From Ashinkailepas kermadecensis (Eukaryota > Arthropoda > Thecostraca > Neolepadidae), in the NCBI GenBank assembly GCA_034440615.1, contig JAOTOM010005186.1:620001-684000 (forward strand): 64,000 nucleotides of DNA, in the 5' to 3' direction. A model generated the notes under the pieces. The model made no database searches and had not been told where the DNA came from. It saw only the letters and a program-made list of their open reading frames with translations. Below, piece after piece: positions 46,501 through 58,500 of this stretch (position 1 is the stretch's first letter; the number at the start of each line of letters is the position of its first letter). Both the position numbers and the translations under genes were made by a program.

Positions 46501-49500
46501 ACGGGTGTGGAGGACTTGACACCGGGGCCGTGCCCAGCACTCACCGGCTTCTTGCCGATGGTAGTCTGCTGCACCTTCAGTACGGGAGTCACGTGGTCTG
46601 CGCCGGCGCGGAACTGGTGCGCGCGCACCCGCTCATAGATGCCGGCCAGCAGGTGGGGGTCCACGTCCGCTCCGTCGTCAATACCTGGCAGCAGCAAGGG
46701 GGCTGTCACACGCGACCGGGCCAAACACCGCTACAGGTGGGGGTCAAACACCGCCACAGGTGCGGGTCAAACACCGCTACAGGTGGGGGTCAAACACCGC
46801 CACAGGTGGGGGTCAAACACCGCTACAGGTGAGGGTCAAACACCGCCACAGGTGGGGGTCAAACACCGCCACAGGTGGGGGTCAAACACCGCCACAGGTG
46901 GGGGTCAAACACCGGTACAGGTGGGGGTCAAACACCGCCACAGGTGGGGTTCACGTCGGCCATCTCCATACCTGGAGGGAGCGGTGACTGTCACACACCG
47001 CTACGGTGTGGGTCAAACACCGCCACAGGTGGGGGTCAAACACCGGTACAGGTGGGGGTCAAACACCGCCACAGGTGGGGTTCACGCGCGCCATCTCCAA
47101 TACCTGGGGGGGAAAGGGGGTTTTTCATACCGGGTCAAACACCGCTACAGGTGTGGGTCAAACACCGGTACAGGTGGGGGTCAAACACCGCCACAGGTGG
47201 GGTTGTCGCGCCATCTCCAATACCTGGGGGAGCAAGGCTACCGTACCGGGTCAAACACCGCTACAGGTGTGGGTCAAACACCGCCACAGGTGGGGGTCAA
47301 ACACCGGTACAGGTGGGGGTCAAACACCGCCACAGGTGGGGTTCACGTCGCGCCATCTCCAATACCTGGAGGGAGCAAGGTGACTGTCACACGCTACCGG
47401 GTCAAACACCGCCACAGGTGGGGGTCAAACACCGCTACAGGTGGGGGTCAAACACCGCCACAGGTGGGGTTGTCGCGCCATCTCCAATACCTGGAGGGCA
47501 AGGTGACGGTCACACGCTAGGGTCAAACACCGCTACAGGTGGGGGTCAAACACCGCCACAGGTGGGGTTCGGCCATCTCCAATACCTGAGAGAAGGTGAC
47601 TGTCACACGCTACCGGGTCAAAGGTGGGGTCAAACACCGCCACAGGTGGGGTTCCGTCGCGCCATCTCCATACCTGGAGCAGTGTGTCACACGCTACGGG
47701 TCAAACACCGCTACAGGTGGGGGTCAAACACCGCCACAGGTGGGGGTCAAACACCGCCACAGGTGGGGGTCAAACACCGCCACAGGTGGGGTTCACGTCG
47801 CGCCATCTCCAATACCTGGAGGGAGCAAGGTGACTGTCACACGCTACCGGGTCAAACACCGCTACAGGTGGGCGGCACAGGCGACTAGGAACCCCATAGC
47901 TGCGGGATATTTTCGCTACGTCTTAGTTTGAATATCCACCACTCCTGACCCAAAGCTCAAATGTGGACTATTTTTCCGAACTTACTCTTGGTGTGGGGTT
48001 CATACAGAAATATGGCTGAAGGAACCCAGCCCGAGGACGGACTCCCGAACTGGACGATTTGACCACATCCAATCATCAGCCGAGAACGTTCTGGTGCGAC
48101 GGTGGCGCACGAGTCAGCGACGTGCTGCGATGAGACGACCTTTCCCCGCCCTTGGGTGCCGACGGTGTGTTGTGAGAGATATTCCAGGATGCATGTTTCG
48201 TAAGCAGCATCTCGAGGTGAAAACACCTCACCCGCCGTGCTGCCCAGGCTCCCACGGCAGTTTGTCACAGCAGCCTCGACACTTCGACTGAGTTGAGCGC
48301 CAAACAAGACGCGTCTACTGCCGCACGTTCCGGGCAAGCCGTTCGGAGTGCACCCGTGTAGAGACCGCTCGTGGCGGCCTTGTTCACCAGTCAAGCTAAA
48401 ACCGGAACATGCGCCCGGAAAGGCAAGGAAAGGCCCGACTAGGACTCGAGGGCTCACCGAGAACTGGCCTTGGTCGCGCTGGCAGTCTCCTCGACATATG
48501 CCGCTTCGATCAGCCACCAAGCCGTCGTTCTTCTCTATATGTTGCGGCATCCACAGTTGTCAGGTTGGCCTTGCCCCGACACTCCGGGTTGTCCCTGTCC
48601 CGACATCCCGAGGTGGCCATACCCCGACACTCCGGGTTGGCCCTGTCCTGACATCCCGAGGTGGCCCCGCCACGACACTCCGGGTTGTCCCTGTCCTGAC
48701 ATCCCGAGGTGGCCATACCCCGACACTCCGGGTTGTCCCTGTCCCGACATCCCGAGGTGGCCATACCCCGACACTCCGGGTTGTCCCTGTCCCGACATCC
48801 CGAGGTGGCCATACCCCGACACTCCGGGTTGGCCCTGTCCCGACATCCCGAGGTGGCCATACCCCGACACTCCGGGTTGGCCCTGTTCCGATATCCCGAG
48901 GTGGCCATACCCCGACACTCCGGGTTGTCCCTGTTCCTATATCCCGAGGTGGCCATACCCCGACACTCCGGGTTGTCCCTGTTCCGATATCCCGAGGTGG
49001 CCATACCCCGACACTCCGGGTTGTCCCTGTTCCGATATCCCGAGGTGGCCATACCCCGACACTCCGGGTTGGCCCTGTCCTGACATCCCGAGGTGGCCAT
49101 ACCCCGACACTCCGGGTTGGCCCTGTCCCGACATCCCGAGGTGACCATACCCCGACACTCCGGGGTGGCCCTGCCCCCACACCAAGGGTATCTTCTCGGC
49201 TTCGTTGGGCCACATTCTCCCAGCTGAGCATTTGCCGCTTGAGCGTGCGTTTCGAGGCCAGGTCATCGAACCCACAATCACGTAACTGTACTATCATGGC
49301 GATCGTCACCATTCACGGGCGACAGGGGGGGGCTCGTCTCATGGCCACTGGCGCGCGCACGACACGCCTCGCCAGAACGACAAGACGTGGCTGTCCGACA
49401 AGAGCACGACACAAGCCGACAGGAAGATCTACCGCATGAATCATGTCTGTTTGGACCGTGCACGCACCAAAAATGGCTCGGCGACCACATAACTATGATT

Positions 49501-52500
49501 TACGCCATTGTGGCATTCTGCAAGGTCGAGGAACGCTGTCGACCCCGGGCATGTAACAATTTGTTCAGTTAGAGTGAAGGGACTGCGACCAGGGGCATTT
49601 GGCTCGCAAACTGCACGACACAGTAACCAGTCGCAAATTGCCTAGTAAACAATGCATGGAGCATCTTGAAACAAATAAACTCAAGTCAATAGTCGTAGCA
49701 TCGTTGCCGAGTACTTAACAAACATTTCAGCTTTCGCTGCAGTGGATACATTGAATGCAGCGCATACAATCGAACAAATACACCGGACGCGACGATTGTT
49801 ATGAATATTCACAAGCGGCAAGGACATAATTTAAACCGCAAACCAACTGAACATAACATCGAGGCGAATTCGCAATGTCTCCAAAAGCCTTTGTCTAGAT
49901 CCGCCCTCTGAGTCACGCACAACAACCACAGACACCGGTTGGCAGTGCGCCGTAAGAATAGGGCCAATTTCAATGAAGTTTCTCTCCTGTGGTCGGATAA
50001 TCGCCAGCTCCTCCAGCTGTAATCTCCGTTTCCCTTTTACCGCGGCCTGACACAGGATGCTTCACCACACCGACGGACCATCTCCAATACACTCAAACTG
50101 CCAATTACCACAGTGACAACGTGCTGCCTGCAGTACAACTGTGTCAGAACAATAAACTATACGGCAGGACGGGCTGTATATACACCGTGTCATAGCAACC
50201 CTGGGCTGTAAAACCGGCAATCTGTCGACAGAAAACCTGCAGGGGCCGACGAAGCCAATGCACATGTATGATTACTTTGCTAACTCCATCGTAAACAGCA
50301 GCCATGGTTTCGTTTGAACGCCAATCAACGCCAACGTCTGAACACGAAAGCCACTTCACGCGCAATTGGAGAGATGTTTTCGGCCGTGTTCGATACGACA
50401 CACGAGTATGAAGTTTAGGGCCACATCGAGCGCGTCGGCCATGCAGCACGATACACCAATAAAGCCAATACAGTGCCGGGAATGAGACGTACATTAACGA
50501 TGATCATCTGGGCATGCTGCCAGGGAAGTGCGAATATAGCGATGCACGTGGCGGCTAGGCAACCTTGACCAATTTACCCAGCTCAGCGAGGAAGATTGAA
50601 TTATCGACAGACGACTCGATAGGCCTTGCGACAGACAACCTCGCCGTTCGTGTCGGTGTTTTTAATGCATGCCTGTAACGTCCCCGTCTTAAATGCGCTC
50701 TTATTCACGTGAGACAAAACTATATTCAGGACGAATCAACAATGCTAATTGGAGGACATTTGTGCGCTGTTTCGCGGTCGGACATAGGCTTCGACTGACG
50801 GGACAAGGGTGTTATATTAACACACACATGTTGAGGAGGCACGCCACAATGTCGGGAAGGCACGCCACAATGTCGAAAAGGCACGCCACAATGTCGAGGA
50901 CGTACGCTACAATATCGAAGAGGCACGCTACAATGTCGAGGAAGAACGCCACAATGTCGGTGAGGCACGCTACAATGTCGAGGAGGCATGTCACAATGTC
51001 GATGAGGAACGCCACAATGTCGATGAGGCACGCTACAATGGCGACGAGGCACGCTGCAATGTCGAGGAGGCATGCCATAACGTCGAGGAGGCATGCCACA
51101 ACGTCGAGGAGGCATGCCACAACGTCGAGTATGCACGCTACAATGTCGAGGAGGAACGCTACGATGTCGAGGAGACACGCTACGATGTCGAGGAGACACA
51201 CACGCGGCGGCTAACCGACAGGCCAAAGACACAAGAGGGAATGGTGACAGCTCAACACAACCCATCGGCCGAGCTTGAAGTGATTCCAACTTATGATATA
51301 ACGTAACGTGATCCGGGAGAGTCTATAATGCCCACTTTTTGTGCCAGATGGACGATCTCAGCAATTACGAAGTGAATGGGGATGAAAGGTGCAGTAATCG
51401 ATGTCTTAATTAATGTAGTGGTTTTGACCTACAACCGTAATTAATATTTTCCTTGAAATGTCTTTAAATTTCCCCCAAATGGCGTTGAAACGCTGTAATC
51501 ACAATAGAAAATGCCCGATGGACGATCTCAGTAACTACTACACCGATTTTCGTGAAAATGACCAAAATAAACTTCGACATCGATTTGGGGCCGGTTGAGT
51601 CATTGCCAACCGATATAAATAGGTAGAAAGCCACGAAATGAGGGATTGAAATTCGAGATTTGACCGATGGACAATCTGCGAAGGTAACTTACATAATTGC
51701 GCCAAACACACACTGATCAATGTCTTTTCACCGTATTAGATCAGTTGAGGCAGTTAAGAGAAAATTAACATATGAAATGTAGAAATTCATCATATCACAA
51801 TTAAATTAGAGATGGGTTCAAGATAGAGATGGGTCAACACAACAAATCCACCACCCACCTCTAATTGAATTGCGATGTAACCCATCTCTACTTGAAATGT
51901 GGTGGGATGAATTTCTACATTTCATATGTTAATTTTTCTCTTAACTGCCTCAACTGATCTAATACGGTGAAAAGACATTGATCAGTGTGTTTGGCGCAAT
52001 TCTGTAAATTACTTTCGCAGATCGTCCATCGGGCAAATCTCGAATTTCAATCCCTCATTTCGTGGCTTTCTACCTATTTATATCGGTTGGCAATGACTTA
52101 ACTGGACCCAACTCGATGTCGAAGTTTATTTTAGAGCCATTTTCACGAAAATCGGTGTAGTTACTGAGATCGTCCATCGGGAATTTTCTATTGTTGTGAT
52201 TACAACGTTTCAACGCCATTTGGGGGCTATTTAAAGACATTTCAAGGAAAATATCCATTACGGTTGTAGGTCAAAACTACCACATTAATTAAAAGACATC
52301 GATTACCGCACCTTTTATCCCCATTCACTTCGTAATTGCTGAGATCGTCCATCGGGCCAAAAAAGTGGGCATTAGACCCTCCCACGTGATCCTCACATTG
52401 AAGGGAACAAATTTGTTTGCTCTGATGAGCACTCACCACATAGACGAGACTACTTTCCTCGAGAAGACATCCCCGACCGAGAAATCACTGCACAGCCGAC

Positions 52501-55500
52501 ACAGGTGTTGGACCGACCACGAGTCGGCGGGAGGGAGGTCGGCCCGCTACTCGGCGGCCGCCCATCCCCCCGGAGACCGCCTCACCAACCGCTGCTGGTG
52601 AGGCTGGACCCAGTGCTGTCCAGTCGCCAGGTTACCGGGCGGCCAATCGCTGGCTAACGCCCGTCCCGGCAAATGCGTCATGTACCGTACTGCCCGTACT
52701 GACTGTACCGTACCGTACTGACCGTAGTACTGACCGTACTGACCGTACCGACTGCACCGTACTGACCGTAGTACTGACCGTACCGTACTGACCGAGCGCT
52801 GGTGAGAACGGAATCGAGCGGCCGACCGAAAGCCGACGGGCAAAGACGAGACTGTGGGTGAGGATGCACACACAGGTGGCAGACGTGCGTGAGGAAATGA
52901 CGGTGGATGACAGAAGTCAGGGGGTGGGTGGGGGACGGGAAACCGACTACGGCCAAGCTGATGCTGTTTTTTGGAGGTGAAAGATGAACGTCGTTTGGGG
53001 TGAGGCGTCCATAAAGGCAACGGTAAACGGAGGGGAAGACGTTATCGAGCCACTGAATACATTCAAGCTGTACAGCTGTCAATACAGCCGCTGCTCACCA
53101 GTTGTAAGGGGAGAGAAACATGTCACACACCCGACGGAGAGAAGCATGTCCTTCCTGCCGGGCGGCGGCTGACGAGAGGAGAGGAAGGGAAGTGGGCACA
53201 TCATCACCAGCCCCTGCCGCGAGCACCGCAGCGACGGCGCCGCCCTCACCTCTCAGGTTCTTGATGAAGTCCTCCAGCTTCATCTTCCGCTCGGCCTTGA
53301 TGTTGGGCGTGAAGAGATCCGTGTTGAGCATGATGACGGCGAACGCCAGCACGAACACGGTGTCGGGAGTCTTCAGACTAGCCACGAACTCGTGGTTGCA
53401 CTGGCAGTAGCGCTGGCCGAACACCTGCCGAAGGTCGCGGTCGTTACACGCCGCGGCAGGTCGCTGCGGAGTTGTGAACCACTGCACCGGGCGCTGGGTG
53501 AGTTGTGAACCACTGGCCCACTGTGGTTGTCATAGTGTCGCCAAATCTGGCGCCGATTCGTCGCCAGCGGTGAGCAGCCACCAGTGGGACTGGAACTCAT
53601 AGCCCTTCGACTCAGTGATAAGTGGCCTCATGATTACCCGGATATCTCATTTTCCGGAGAAGGAGCTGTGAATTACTGCACCCCATCACCTGTAGAGCTT
53701 TAAGCCAATATGCATCCGATCATTGGAGGAGTTGTAAACCTCTGTACCTGATAACTGGGGAGATTGTTGCCAACCATGGACGCTATCACCGTAAGAGTTG
53801 TGAACCAATGCACTCAACCACTGCGAGCCACTGTGCCAAAAATCTCGAGACTTGAGAAAATATAAAACCGTGTCCAATCGCTGATAAGTTGCCGGCGAGG
53901 AACGGCCTCTTCAGTTGGAATGCAACAGACGCATTTGACCAGGTTGTCATGCCACGTCTGCCACTGATCAGAGGTTAGAACGCGCAGTGCTTCACACGAA
54001 CATCCGGACTTCACGTGTCGCACGGGTCCAGACTCAGTGTCGCGGCGCAACACGAACCTCCGGACTTCACGCGTCGCATGGGTCCAGACTCAGTGTAGCG
54101 GCGCAACACGAACCTCCGGACTTCACGTGTCGCACGGGTCCAGACTCAGTGTCGCGGCGCAACACGAACCTCCGGACTTCACGTGTCGCATGGGTCCAGA
54201 CTCAGTGTCGCGGCGCAACACGAACCTCCGGACTTCACGTGTCGCACGGGTCCAGACTCAGTGTCGCGGCGCAACACGAACCTCAGGACTTCACGTGTCG
54301 CATGGGTCCAGACTCAGTGTCGCGGCGCAACACGAACCAGCGTTCAGCGTAAACCGGCATCAAGGCCGACAACGCAGAGTCGCAGCTAACGCATTATCGC
54401 TGCCGGTAAACCCGAATACTGCACCCATGGTGAGCTAATACAGACGGGGAGGTCCCAATCCGGCTCACAGTGGCAGACGTGCCGACTGGTCTGCGAAATT
54501 TCCGTCTGACGCGCATGTCGTCGTCATCACGACGTGTGAGTCGGCGAGAGCTGCCAACAGCGACGTGCACGGAGGGCGCTGCCACGAGATCCACACACCC
54601 ACTGGTGGTGCAAATCTCCCGGATCTGAGGCCGGACGTGGGAGGTGGTCAGCGACAGGCTGGTGTACGACAGCCAGCTCTCTCGTGTCGACTGTCCGATG
54701 GTGTGCCGTGCCCGCCGGCTGCCCGCCGGCAACAGCCAGCCCTGCGGGACCGGTACATTGAGACGCGGCCCTGAAGTTGACCGGCCCGTGACGTACCAAC
54801 TGGCGCCTCCGATACATCAATGTCCAGCGCACTGGACACATTGCTGGTATGTCGGCCCACGGTGGTACGGAGCGGCCCGCGGCGGTACGGAGCGGCCCAC
54901 GGTGGTACGGAGCGGTCCACATCGGCCCATGGCCGTACGGAGCAGCACACTGTGGTACGGAGCGGCACACGACATCGGCCCGCGGCCGTACGGAGCGGCA
55001 CATGGCGGTACGGAGCGGCACACGGCGGTACGGAGCGGCGCACGGTGGTAAGGAGCGGCCCACATCGGCACACGACAGTACGGAGCAGCACACGACATTG
55101 ACACACAGTGGGCAGGTCCGGCTGGGCCGAACGACAGTGTTACGGAAGCGAGCCAGCGCCAGCAGTGGACACACCCCGCGCTGGAGGACAGCTGCCTGCT
55201 ACGCCTCACGGAAGTGCCCGTGTATGAGGTCACCACAGCCGGCAACTGAGCCCAGCTGCCGCGTGCAGAGTCGACCCTGGCCCAGAGACGGCTGCTGTAG
55301 CCGCGACCCGACACACCCCGCCTCCCCGCCAATGAAACCACGGCGTCGGCGCAGACATTCGACCATCGATGGTCAGCGCGAGGGCCGGCCGCCGACCCAA
55401 CTGTCACTGGTGGAGGGTCAGCGCACAGCCTGGCTGCCGACCCAAAGGTCACTGGTAGAGGATCAGCGCACAGCCTGGCCGCCGACCCAAAGGTCACTGG

Positions 55501-58500
55501 TGGAGGGTCAGCGCACAGCCTGCCCCCCGACCCAAAGGTCACTGGTGGAGGGTCAGCGCACAGCCTGCCCCCGACCCAAAGGTCACTGGTAGAGGATCAG
55601 CGCACAGCCTGGCCGCCGACCCAAAGGTCACTGGTGGAGGATCAGCGCACAGCCTGCCCCCCGACCCAAAGGTCACTGGTGGAGGATCAGCGCACAGCCT
55701 GCCCCCCGACCCAAAGGTCACTGGTGGAGGATCAGCGCACAGCCTGCCCCCCGACCCAAAGGTCACTGGTGGAGGGTCAGCGCACAGCCTGCCCCCGACC
55801 CAAAGGTCACTGGTGGAGGATCAGCGCACAGCCTGCCCCCCGACCCAAAGGTCACTGGTGGAGGATCAGCGCACAGCCTGCCCCCCGACCCAAAGGTCAC
55901 TGGTGGAGGATCAGCGCACAGCCTGCCCCCCGACCCAAAGGTCACTGGTGGAGGGTCAGCGCACAGCCTGCCCCCCGACCCAAAGGTCACTGGTGGAGGG
56001 TCAGCGCGAGGCCGATCCGCCGCCCCAAAGGTCGACGGGAGGATCGTTGCGCGGTCCGGTTGCCGACCCAAGGGTCGGCGGGAGGATCGTTGCGCGGTCC
56101 GGTTGCCGACCCAAAGGTCGACGGGAGGATCGTTGCGCGGTCCGGTTGCCGACCCAAAGGTCGACGGGAGGATCGTTGCGCGGTCCGGTTGCCGCCCCAA
56201 AGGTCGACGGGAGGATCGTTGCGCGGTCCGGTTGCCGCCCCAAAGGTCGACGGGAGGATCGTTGCGCGGTCCGGTTGCCGCCCCAAAGGTCGACGGGAGG
56301 ATCGTTGCGCGGTCCGGTTGCCGCCCCAAGGGTCGGCGGGAGGATCGTTGCGCGGTCCGGTTGCCGCCCCAAAGGTCGACGGGAGGATCGTTGCGCGGTC
56401 CGGTTGCCGACCCAAAGGTCGACGGGGGGATCGTTGCGCGGTCCGGTTGCCGACCCAAAGGTCGACGGGAGGATCGTTGCGCGGTCCGGTTGCCGACCCA
56501 AGGGTCGACGGGAGGATCGTTGCGCGGTCCGGTTGCCGCCCCAAAGGTCGACGGGAGGATCGTTGCGCGGTCCGGTTGCCGCCCCAAGGGTCGACGGGAG
56601 GATCGTTGCGCGGTCCGGTTGCCGCCCCAAAGGTCGACGGGAGGATCGTTGCGCGGTCCGGTTGCCGCCCCAAGGGTCGACGGGAGGATCGTTGCGCGGT
56701 CCGGTTGCCGCCCCAAAGGTCGACGGGAGGATCGTTGCGCGGTCCGGTTGCCGCCCCAAGGGTCGACGGGAGGATCGTTGCGCGGTCCGGTTGCCGCCCC
56801 AAAGGTCGACGGGGGATCGTTGCGCGGTCCGGTTGCCGCCCCAAGGGTCGACGGGAGGATCGTTGCGCGGTCCGGTTGCCGCCCCAAGGGTCGACGGGGG
56901 GATCGTTGCGCGGTCCGGTTGCCGCCCCAAAGGTCGACGGGAGGATCGTTGCGCGGTCCGGTTGCCGCCCCAAGGGTCGACGGGAGGATCGTTGCGCGGT
57001 CCGGTTGCCGCCCCAAAGGTCGACGGGAGGATCGTTGCGCGGTCCGGTTGCCGCCCCAAGGGTCGACGGGAGGATCGTTGCGCGGTCCGGTTGCCGCCCC
57101 AAAGGTCGACGGGAGGATCGTTGCGCGGTCCGGTTGCCGCCCCAAAGGTCGACGGGGGGATCGTTGCGCGGTCCGGTTGCCGCCCCAAGGGTCGACGGGA
57201 GGATCGTTGCGCGGTCCGGTTGCCGCCCCAAGGGTCGACGGGAGGATCGTTGCGCGGTCCGGTTGCCGACCCAAGGGTCGACGGGAGGATCGTTGCGCGG
57301 TCCGGTTGCCGCCCCAAGGGTCGACGGGAGGATCGTTGCGCGGTCCGGTTGCCGCCCCAAAGGTCGACGGGAGGATCGTTGCGCGGTCCGGTTGCCGACC
57401 CAAAGGTCGACGGGGGGATCGTTGCGCGGTCCGGTTGCCGACCCAAGGGTCGACGGGAGGATCGTTGCGCGGTCCGGTTGCCGCCCCAAAGGTCGACGGG
57501 GGGATCGTTGCGCGGTCCGGTTGCCGACCCAAGGGTCGACGGGGGGATCGTTGCGCGGTCCGGTTGCCGACCCAAGGGTCGACGGGAGGATCGTTGCGCG
57601 GTCCGGTTGCCGACCCAAGGGTCGGCGGAGGGTCAGCGCGACCGGCGCAGCTTCCACGGCTAACATTAACCAGTCCAAGCCCACACACAACTCACACACA
57701 CCCACAAACACCCATCACTCAGCGCACAACCAGCCCAGCTCGGCAGATCTCGCGCTCGGCGGGAATATCGCTCCTGAATATTCCTGATACTAAACTGGAG
57801 CCGAGGCAAGGTACAGTCTACGGCGCCTTGCCACACTCAATACCTCGGGACTGGGAAACCTAACGCAGGTCAGCGTCGTGCATGCTGTGTGGTACACACG
57901 AACAACAGTGCATTGCAAAACTAGAACGGGCTTAACGGCCCATAGCAAAGGCACGGACGATTTCCTTCTTTTGAAGATTTTAAAAGCGTATACGCCCCGT
58001 GACACTATGCGGAGAATATGTCCGACTAGTTTGTATCACATCAACTTACAAAACGTTCCGAGACACCCATAGGCATCTGCGCGTGATGTGCACGCAATGA
58101 TGAATCGTAAACTAATTCCTTAACGAATGGCCGGACCACCTCCGCCTCGCTCACAGCCAAACACGCCCACCACACCCTGTGCAGTGTGCGCCATCTGTTT
58201 TTGCAGACGTTAATCTAAACCTCTTCGACGCCAGTTCATTGAGTCAGCTCTATCGGGCGGACGACAGTTCATTACGTCAGCTATTTCAGACGCACGCCAG
58301 TTCATTGAGTCAGCTATCCCAGACGCACGCCAGTTCATTGAGTCAGCTATCTCAGACGGACGCCAGTTCATTGAGTCAGCTATATCAGGCAGACGCCAGT
58401 TCATTAAGTCAGCTATTTCAGACGGACGCCAGTTCATTGAGTCAGCTATCTCAGACGGACGCCAGTTCATTGAGTCAGCTATCTCAGACGCACCATAGTC

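Noticed and set aside
47957..48550. 197-codon minus-strand frame
   Set aside because: Ordinary composition but no recognisable domain. It lies in an intron next to a stop-free array. Could be a decayed transposon but I cannot support it.
55634..57863. Overlapping 500-717-codon open frames on both strands
   Set aside because: They span 43/45-bp tandem repeats without stop codons. Similar frames exist on both strands and the peptides simply cycle with the repeat.
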